Source: Viola odorata (taxonomy: Eukaryota; Streptophyta; Magnoliopsida; Malpighiales; Violaceae). Taken from it: a stretch of 64,000 nt of DNA. Position numbers and translations under genes: made by a program. Location: positions 51,310,327 through 51,374,326 of the forward strand of contig OY829539.1 in the NCBI GenBank assembly GCA_963691705.1, read 5' to 3'. The notes beneath the pieces were generated by a model, which had not been told where the DNA came from, made no database searches, and worked only from the letters and a program-made list of their open reading frames with translations. Positions 57,217-64,000 of the stretch are shown one piece after another. The first letter of the stretch is position 1, and every line of letters starts with the position of its first letter.

Positions 57217-60200
57217 TCATTGAGGTTCTTCAAGCGTGGTGCTCTCCACGGTGTGGTTTTGGAATTTCTCATAAAAAGGCTTGAGACGATGCCCATTAAC
57301 TTTGAAAATGTTCTGATCCTCCTGGTTTTGAATTTCAACAACACCATTGGGGTACACATTAGTAATCACATAAGGACCAGTCCATCGGCTCTTCAATTTT
57401 CCAGCAAGGATGCGGAATCTTGAGCTGAATAGAAGCACTTTCTGCCCAACTGTCAAGGCCTTGGGACGAATGGACCTATCATGGTACATTTTGGCCCTAG
57501 CCTTGATAATTGCAGAATTTTCGTAGGCATCATTTCTCAACTCCTCCAACTCCTGAACTTGCATTTTTCTGTGGGATCCAGCTTCTGAAATGTTCATATT
57601 GCAATTTTTAATAGCCCAATAGGCTTTGTGCTGAATTTCCACGGGTAAATGGCATGATTTGCCATAAACCAACTTATAAGGAGTTGTCCCAATGGAGGTT
57701 TTGAATGCTGTTCTATACGCCCACAGCGCATCATCTAATCTCTGGCTCCAGTCTCCTCGATCAGGTCTGACCGTCTTGCTCAAGATGGATTTTACTTCTC
57801 TATTTGACAATTCAGCCAATCCGTTCGTTTGAGGATGATAGGCAGTGGACACACGATGAGTGATGTTGTACTTGGCGAAGAGAGTTGTCACAACCTTGTT
57901 ACAGAAGTGGCTGCCTCTGTCACTGATGATCACTCGTGGCACTCCAAATCTGTTAAGGATTTGGGATTTGAAGAATGAAACAACGGTCTTTGCATCATCA
58001 GCCCTTGTTGACTTCGCTTCCACCCATTTAGATAGGTAGTCTACTGCCAAAACGATGTAGAAGTTGCCTCCTGAATTGGGGAATGGACCCATGAAGTCTA
58101 TCCCCCAAACATCAAAAATCTCACAAACAAAAATTGGGGTTAAAGGCATCTGATCTCTAGAGGAAATATTACCCGATTTTTGACATTCTAAACAAGTTTT
58201 GCAAAACTGAAATGAATCTTTAAATAAATTCGGCCAGAAAAAACCTGATTCGAGAACCTTATGGGCTGTCCTCTTAAATCCGAAGTGTCCTCCACAAGCA
58301 TAAGCATGGCAAAAATTTAAAATTGAAGGAACTTCACTCTCAAGCACACATCTTCGTAGGATTTTATCATTTCCCATATGCCAAAGGTATGGATCGTCCC
58401 ATATGTACTTTCTGGAATCTCTCATAATCTTTTCCTTTTCTCGTGCAAGGTAGTGACCATGGAATTTACCCGTAGCAAGGTAATTGACAATATCAGAAAA
58501 CCATGGTCTCTTCTCGAGGCCTAGAAACAAGCGCTCATCTGGGAATTCTTCCTTGACTGGGTCTGATTTGGTGTCAACCAAAATTCTGCTCAAGTGATCA
58601 GCCACCACATTTTCTTTGCCCTTTTTGTCTTTGATCTCAAGATCAAATTCCTGCAAGAGCAATATCCACCTAATTAATCTTGGCTTTGCTTCCTTCTTTG
58701 ACAAGAGATATTTCAAGGCTGCATGGTCAGAATAAATTATGACTTTAGTGCCAAGAAGATAAGAACGAAATTTATCTAAAGCAAAGACAATTGAAAACAA
58801 TTCTTTTTCTGTTGTGGTGTAATTTCTTTGGGCTTCATCAAGCATCCTAGAGGCATAATAAATCACGTGTGGGCTCTTGTCAAATTTCTGTCCAAGAACA
58901 GCCCCCACAGCTGCATCACTTGCATCACACATGAGTTCAAATGGTCTTGTCCAGTCGGGTGCTTGAATCACCGGTGCTGTCACTAGCTTCTGTTTCAAGA
59001 GGTCGAACGCCTCTTTGCATTGCTCATTGAAGTCGAATTTTGCATCCTTTTGCAGCAGCCTACACATAGGCTCCGCAACCTTTGAAAAATCCTTGATAAA
59101 ACGTCTATAAAAACCTGCAAGGCCTAGAAATGAACGGACATCTCGTACACAAGATGGGTAAGGCAATGAATCAATCACATCAATTTTAGCTTTGTCCACT
59201 TCTATTCCTTGCTTTGAAATAATATGGCCTAAAATTAATCCTTGATTTACCATAAAATGGCATTTCTCATAATTTAAAACCAAATTAGTTTCCATGCATC
59301 TAATCAAGACTTTTCTCAAGTTTTCCAAACACTCATCAAATGAATTTCCATAAACAGTAAAATCGTCCATGAAAACTTCTATTCCTTTCTCTACAAAATC
59401 AGAAAATATACTAACCATACACCTCTGAAAAGTAGCAGGTGCATTACATAAACCAAATGGCATCCTCTTATATGCAAATGTGCCAAAGGGGCAAGTAAAG
59501 GTTGTCTTCTCTTGGTCTTCAATGGCAACGGGAATTTGATGGAATCCTGAAAATCCATCGAGACAACAATAGTGTGACTTACCTGCCAACCTCTCAAGCA
59601 TTTGATCAATAAATGGCAGAGGAAAATGATCCTTCCTAGTAGCATTGTTCAGCCTTCGATAGTCTATGCAAACTCTCCAAGAATTTTGCTCTCTCTTTGG
59701 CACCAATTCGCCTTCATTGTTAGCTACCACTGTAATTCCTGATTTTTTTGGAACGACCTGCACAGGACTAACCCAAGAAGAGTCAGAAATAGGATAGATT
59801 ACACCTGCAGCAAGAAGTTTAAGAATTTCCTTTTTCACGACTTCCATCATTGGAGGATTAAGCCTCCTTTGTGGTTGTCTCACGGTTTTGCTGCCTTCTT
59901 CTAGGTGTATTCTGTGCGTGCAGATGGCAGGAGATATTCCCTTTATGTCAGCTATGGTCCAGCCAATTGCTCCCTTGAATTCCTTCAAGACATTCAAAAG
60001 TCTTTCTTCTTGCGTGTTGGTCAGCTTGCTGGAAATTATGACCGGTAGGCTCTTCTCGAGGCCTAGAAACGAGTACTTCAGGTGCTCAGGTAATGTTTTG
60101 AGTTCCAAGTCAGGTGCCTGCAAAATTGAAGGCTGAAGTTTAGTGACTTGGTCTGTTGATTCTAAAGCTTGCACATCACCTGCAGTAGTGTCTGAAACGT

Positions 60201-62682
60201 CCAGCTCCTTGACAAAATTAAGGATTTCGGGCTTAATTGGTAGCTCATCTTGTAATTTCTCCACCTCATCATGAGATAAACCATTACTAAGAACAAACTC
60301 AAGTGGATCAGAATTATTAATTTCAGAAATGTCATCAACCAAGGGATCAATAACATCTAAAAAATTAACACAGTGTATATCTTCAGGGTATTTCATTGCT
60401 TCATACATATTAAATTTAATCAATTCCTCACCAAATTCAAGCGTTAAACACCCATCATACACATCAATTTTAGCACGGGCTGTTCTCAAAAATGGTCTAC
60501 CAAGGATCACATCAGTAGTTCTAGTAACATCATCATTTCTCATGTCAACAATATAGAAATCTACTGGAAAAATAAAGTCATTTACCTGCACCAAGACATC
60601 CTCAACTACTCCAACGGGGTAGACAATGGATCGATCAGCAAGTTGTATAACAACTCTAGTTTCCTTAAGGTTTCCAATATTTAAAGTTTCAAAAATGGAC
60701 AGAGACATGACATTTATACCTGCTCCAAGGTCGCATAATGCTTTCTCTACTTCCTTGCTCCCGATTTTACAAGGTATCACAAAGGTACCTTGGTCTTTGC
60801 ATTTTGTAGGAAGTTCTTTTTGCAAAATAGCTGAAACATTTTCATTAAAATTCACTGTTTCTATGCCTGCCAGTTTCCTCTTGTTAGTACATAAATCCTT
60901 TAAGAATTTAGCATATTTAGGAACCTGAGATATCATATCTAGCAATGGCACATTAATAGCAACTTTTCTAAAAACTTCAAGAATTTTCTCCTCATCCTTC
61001 TCCTTCTTGGCTTTTGAGGGCCTTTCGGGAAAAGGGAAAGGTGCTACCTGAGGGTTTGAAGTTTCTTCTTGTGCTTCTGGGATTGGAATGGATGTTTCAC
61101 CTACTGGAATGGTGGATTCTTGCAAAATTTCTGTTTCAGATTCTTGAGGCTGCTGCTGTTCTGGTCGGTTCATCCCGAGGTCTTGGGATGAACTGACCCT
61201 CGGTGGCAGATCTTTTCCACTTCGTAGAGTCATGGCATTGAGATGTTTGGGATTTTCTACTGTGTTCGAAGGTAGCTGGCCTGAGGTGTTTTGGTGGCTC
61301 ATGGTGAGCTGTGCCATCTGTTTTTGGAGGTCAGCTATCGCTCCTTGGGTGGTTTGTATGAATGGTTGAAGGATTTGTTTGAGAGTTTCTTCAAGTGGTG
61401 GTGGAGGTGGTGCAGTAAGTTGCAATGGTTGCGGAGGTGCTGGCAACTGTGGTTGTTGCGGTTGAGCTGGGGTCTGATTCGTTTGATAATTTTGCTGGTT
61501 TTGTTGAGGCTTAGACTTGAAATTCCTCCACTCAAAAGGAGGTTGTTGCTGATTTGGTCCCCACCCATAATGAGGGTAGTTCTTCCAACCTGGATTGCTG
61601 CTGTTGGAGTATGAGTTTCCTTGATGAGGCATGGCTGCATTGGCTTGCTCTGGAGGATCTGCTACAAGTGGACATTCGTGAGTCATGTGGCCGATTTGGC
61701 AACAAACTCCACAAGGCGTGACTTGTTGTGGTGGAATTTGTTGGATTTGTGCAATGGTTGCTGGAAAGTTCTTCATAAAAGTAGACACTTCTTCCATGTG
61801 TCTCTCAAGTGCAGCAACATTTATGTTGTGTGCAGAGGTGGTACGTTCACGAGCTTCATTTTGTTGGCAATTATCTGCCAAGGTCTGAATAAGGGCTCTA
61901 GCTCGACTAGGGGTCAAGTCCAATAATGCTCCTCCTGCAGCTGAATCAAGTTTTTCCTTGTCTTTAACACACATGCCATCATAAAAGTATTGTATTAATG
62001 ATTGCTCGGGTACACCATGCGTAGGACAGACTTCCTGGAGGTCTTTAAACCTCTGATGGTACTCTCCAAAAGACTCATCCCCCCGTTGCTGGATAGCAAC
62101 AAGACTCTTCCTAGCTGCTCCTGCTTTGGTAGCTGACCAATATTTCTTAAGAAAAGTGGCAGCCATTTCAGCCCAAGAGTTTATGGAGTTGTGTGGAAGA
62201 CTGAAAAACCAATTCTTTGCTGAGTCTTCTAGAGACCACGGAAAAGCTCTTAATTTAGCACGTTCAAGGCTCACTCCAGTGGGTTTAAGTGCATCACATT
62301 CAAATTGAAACTTCTGGAGGTGCTTGTAAGGATTTTCGGAGGCATGTCCTCTGAATTTGCTAAGGTTGTGCATGACATTTGACTTCACGGCCCAGTCATT
62401 TGGTACTGGACGGTAGTTGATGCACAGGAAAGACTCCTGTTCAGCTCCTTGATTGAGCTCTCGAAGGGTAGGTTCAGGTGGATTGGCCATCTCTGGTTCA
62501 GGTTCAGCGTCAGATTCTGGTTGATTCGTCCCGAGGTCTCGGGATGAACTGACCTCTGCTTCTGAGTCTGATCCGGACAAGGTAAATTCACTGAATTTGC
62601 GTTTTGATATTCTGATTGCTGCTTCTGTTCTGGCAATCTCTGGGATGTAAGGTAGTGTTTGTGAACTAGAAGACCTGGTCAT
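57217..62682 (-). CDS. gag-pol: Athila gag-pol polyprotein of element C, intact
   Basis: About 1,820 codons in one frame from the ATG at 62682 (MTRSSSS); the few upstream in-frame codons are not ATG. Order: gag domain (residues ~105-200, RAKLRAFPWSLEDSAKNWF), zinc knuckle CGVCCQIGHMTHEC (~325), protease with DLGAGINVMS (~650, Leu in place of the usual Ser/Thr), reverse transcriptase (~950-1200) with FMDD (~1104, in place of YVDD), RNase H ([13 protein letters not shown] ~1250, YTTTEKE, SDHAALKYL), integrase with HX4H..CX2C finger (~1460), catalytic D ([10 protein letters not shown] ~1529), D (ISDRGSHFCN ~1584) and E 36 residues later (NGLAE), and a C-terminal GPYVITNVYPNG module. All catalytic residues are present. 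The stop overlaps the next ATG as ATGA. Family motif copies encode LGL/DLG peptides at several points. Confidence 0.95.
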   Translation of the reverse strand: MTRSSSSQTLPYIPEIARTEAAIRISKRKFSEFTLSGSDSEAEVSSSRDLGTNQPESDAEPEPEMANPPEPTLRELNQGAEQESFLCINYRPVPNDWAVKSNVMHNLSKFRGHASENPYKHLQKFQFECDALKPTGVSLERAKLRAFPWSLEDSAKNWFFSLPHNSINSWAEMAATFLKKYWSATKAGAARKSLVAIQQRGDESFGEYHQRFKDLQEVCPTHGVPEQSLIQYFYDGMCVKDKEKLDSAAGGALLDLTPSRARALIQTLADNCQQNEARERTTSAHNINVAALERHMEEVSTFMKNFPATIAQIQQIPPQQVTPCGVCCQIGHMTHECPLVADPPEQANAAMPHQGNSYSNSSNPGWKNYPHYGWGPNQQQPPFEWRNFKSKPQQNQQNYQTNQTPAQPQQPQLPAPPQPLQLTAPPPPPLEETLKQILQPFIQTTQGAIADLQKQMAQLTMSHQNTSGQLPSNTVENPKHLNAMTLRSGKDLPPRVSSSQDLGMNRPEQQQPQESETEILQESTIPVGETSIPIPEAQEETSNPQVAPFPFPERPSKAKKEKDEEKILEVFRKVAINVPLLDMISQVPKYAKFLKDLCTNKRKLAGIETVNFNENVSAILQKELPTKCKDQGTFVIPCKIGSKEVEKALCDLGAGINVMSLSIFETLNIGNLKETRVVIQLADRSIVYPVGVVEDVLVQVNDFIFPVDFYIVDMRNDDVTRTTDVILGRPFLRTARAKIDVYDGCLTLEFGEELIKFNMYEAMKYPEDIHCVNFLDVIDPLVDDISEINNSDPLEFVLSNGLSHDEVEKLQDELPIKPEILNFVKELDVSDTTAGDVQALESTDQVTKLQPSILQAPDLELKTLPEHLKYSFLGLEKSLPVIISSKLTNTQEERLLNVLKEFKGAIGWTIADIKGISPAICTHRIHLEEGSKTVRQPQRRLNPPMMEVVKKEILKLLAAGVIYPISDSSWVSPVQVVPKKSGITVVANNEGELVPKREQNSWRVCIDYRRLNNATRKDHFPLPFIDQMLERLAGKSHYCCLDGFSGFHQIPVAIEDQEKTTFTCPFGTFAYKRMPFGLCNAPATFQRCMVSIFSDFVEKGIEVFMDDFTVYGNSFDECLENLRKVLIRCMETNLVLNYEKCHFMVNQGLILGHIISKQGIEVDKAKIDVIDSLPYPSCVRDVRSFLGLAGFYRRFIKDFSKVAEPMCRLLQKDAKFDFNEQCKEAFDLLKQKLVTAPVIQAPDWTRPFELMCDASDAAVGAVLGQKFDKSPHVIYYASRMLDEAQRNYTTTEKELFSIVFALDKFRSYLLGTKVIIYSDHAALKYLLSKKEAKPRLIRWILLLQEFDLEIKDKKGKENVVADHLSRILVDTKSDPVKEEFPDERLFLGLEKRPWFSDIVNYLATGKFHGHYLAREKEKIMRDSRKYIWDDPYLWHMGNDKILRRCVLESEVPSILNFCHAYACGGHFGFKRTAHKVLESGFFWPNLFKDSFQFCKTCLECQKSGNISSRDQMPLTPIFVCEIFDVWGIDFMGPFPNSGGNFYIVLAVDYLSKWVEAKSTRADDAKTVVSFFKSQILNRFGVPRVIISDRGSHFCNKVVTTLFAKYNITHRVSTAYHPQTNGLAELSNREVKSILSKTVRPDRGDWSQRLDDALWAYRTAFKTSIGTTPYKLVYGKSCHLPVEIQHKAYWAIKNCNMNISEAGSHRKMQVQELEELRNDAYENSAIIKARAKMYHDRSIRPKALTVGQKVLLFSSRFRILAGKLKSRWTGPYVITNVYPNGVVEIQNQEDQNIFKVNGHRLKPFYEKFQNHTVESTTLEEPQ

Positions 62683-62713
62683 GAACAAGAAAATCAGAAA
62701 TTAGAACACGTTG

Positions 62714-62731
62714 TCCCCGGCAACGGCGCCA
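62714..62731 (-). promoter_or_regulatory. Primer binding site of element C, tRNA-Asp
   Basis: The reverse complement of TCCCCGGCAACGGCGCCA, as in A and B, 5 nt from the LTR. Confidence 0.95.
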
Positions 62732-62736
62732 AAATA

Positions 62737-64000
62737 TGATGGGTGTCGAATCCAATCATAAATAAAATTACAACTTATCACTAAGCAACAAAAAGGATTG
62801 TGCACAGCGGTAAGAGGATCGAACACAGGGACTATCGGCCTAATGTTTATTCTCCTGCAAACAACCAAACCAACTGAACAAAACGAAGGGGGAGGTCAAA
62901 ACAGTACAAGAAAATAAATGACAAGAAAATAAAAAACAGCAGCAGACATGGTCGCTTCATCCCAAGGCCTCGGGACGAGTCGACCATGCACAAAATACAA
63001 ATAGAAAATAAGAAACGAAAAAAAGTAAAGACAAAGAGAGTGCAAGGATGAGGGAAATATTGTTCCCAGTAGAGATCTCTTGAGGTAACAATTCCACGTT
63101 GTTGATCATTGACAAAAGTATTTTCAAAACGGTTTCATAGAAGAAGTTGTGGAACCAGCTCACACTAGATTCCCAACCTGCTACAAAAGTATTTAAAAGA
63201 ATCACTTCATTTTAAACACCCTAATCTTCCCAAGTTCACCCTAAGATTCTAATCCGCCACTTTGCCTTGGCTATGCAGAGCCTTCTACAAAGGAATCAGA
63301 ATACTTATGGAAGTACTTGAGAGATTGATTAAAGACAGTGAGGTCCCTCTTCTAGACAAGGGAATACTTTCATCATCCACGAGTCTGGTCTAGTCTGGCA
63401 CTTGACCCAGCTGTCACCTAGGTCGGCCCTTCTCAAGGCCTCGGGATGGGATGACCGCCTAATTCAATTTCTTCTATCAGCTTAGACCAAGCAAATACCC
63501 CTCATGCCCTGCTGATTTGTCTACAACTGTTCTCTAAGAGTGATTTAATCACAAGAGAACTGACTGTAATCATTCAAATCAAAATCCAAGTTGGCCAAAC
63601 TCAAACTTAAACATGAATAAATTGGAGTTAAAACAAGAAGGAGAGAAATATGAAAAACGTTTTTATTAAGATCAACATAGTCTCAAAACAAACGGGAATT
63701 GTTAACCTCTCAATCCCTACCAGGAATTGGAGGATTTAATTACAACCAATCAAAACAGCAAAAGAAGTTCAAATCCGAAAATACAAAGAGAAAATACATA
63801 AAAGTGGAAAATGATGAAAATGGAGAAGACTAGTTTCTCTCTTCCATTTTTTTCTCTTCTGTCCGAAAATGCTATCTTAAATGGTCCTCCCTCTGTCCTC
63901 ATGCTCCTCTCCAAGGTCAGTCAACACTAGCTCACAAGCTCCCAAAATCTTGTCTTCAAAGTGGTTGTAAACTAGTGGGAACATTCCCTTAAAATAAGGA
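62737..64000 (-). repeat. 5' LTR of element C, cut by window end
   Basis: Begins (plus strand) TGATGGGTGTCGAATCC. About 1.26 kb is visible. It carries family motifs at 62951-62985 and 63431-63456. Compared with the 3' LTR, the first ~390 bp and the part beyond ~63570 are strongly diverged, while about 63130-63565 is nearly identical. Confidence 0.9.

Larger units (their letters stand above)
51614..64000 (-). mobile_element. Athila-lineage element C, coding regions intact, 5' LTR cut by window edge
   Basis: On the minus strand: 5' LTR (62737 to beyond 64000), PBS, intact gag-pol, spacer, intact 3' ORF, tail, PPT, 3' LTR (53282-51614). The left target duplication should be GTCCC (51609-51613); its partner lies outside the window. 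It is the only one of the three elements with both long ORFs open. However, the two LTRs agree closely only over a central block and are strongly diverged on each side of it, which is abnormal for one insertion. Confidence 0.92.

Noticed and set aside
62521..62985. Regularly recurring palindromes in element C as a CRISPR-like array
   Set aside because: Spacing is irregular, from hundreds to about 1,300 bp, and the setting is a plant retrotransposon.

Overview
The window is nuclear DNA from a flowering plant, most likely a eudicot with a repeat-rich genome. Almost everything in it is transposable-element sequence: three large Ty3/gypsy elements of the Athila lineage (primed by tRNA-Asp), L1-type LINEs, hAT-type DNA transposons and MITEs. 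The only trace of a host gene is the last two exons of an exosome subunit gene of MTR3 type (24964-25330). No complete host gene, RNA gene or CRISPR array is visible.

Layout. 1-1645: reverse Athila LTR inserted into a reverse LINE fragment (1646-~2800). 3861-16919: Athila element A, plus strand, TSD GATAT, both LTRs, but gag-pol and the 3' ORF are broken. 16925-29474: AT-rich intergenic DNA with MITEs, local duplications, two 5'-truncated reverse LINEs and the MTR3 fragment. 29475-51252: a nest at least four levels deep. A fragment resembling an hAT end holds an hAT element (29716-51252, TSD ATATATTG). That holds a plus-strand LINE (~29980-50640). The LINE was in turn split by Athila element B (30208-42793, minus, TSD CCAGC), a 1.7-kb non-autonomous hAT (44871-46552) and a solo Athila LTR (47771-49291, TSD GTAAG). 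51614-64000: Athila element C, minus strand, with an intact gag-pol ORF (about 1,820 codons) and an intact 3' ORF; its 5' LTR runs off the window.

The three Athila families share one plan: LTR, tRNA-Asp PBS, one-frame gag-pol (zinc knuckle, DLGA protease, FMDD reverse transcriptase, RNase H, HHCC/DDE integrase), a spacer with candidate splice acceptors, a 3' ORF with a basic low-complexity N-terminus, a long non-coding tail, a polypurine tract (PPT) and the 3' LTR. Element C could encode all functions. B has near-identical LTRs yet carries stop codons, which suggests that it was mobilised in trans.

Most unusual are features not explained by the gene list. (1) An 18-nt hairpin (7-bp stem, 4-nt loop) sits just upstream of a TAAGTGTGGGG-type purine tract, both at the 3' LTR edge and again just after the 3' ORF, in all three families, with compensatory stem changes. 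(2) A different near-palindromic motif in each family is scattered through LTRs, leaders and coding regions, in several reading frames. (3) A small hairpin with an AGGCAA loop lies ahead of a splice-acceptor-like site between pol and the 3' ORF of B and C. Together these suggest an RNA/DNA-level control system, possibly linked to the 3' ORF protein; that link is inference.
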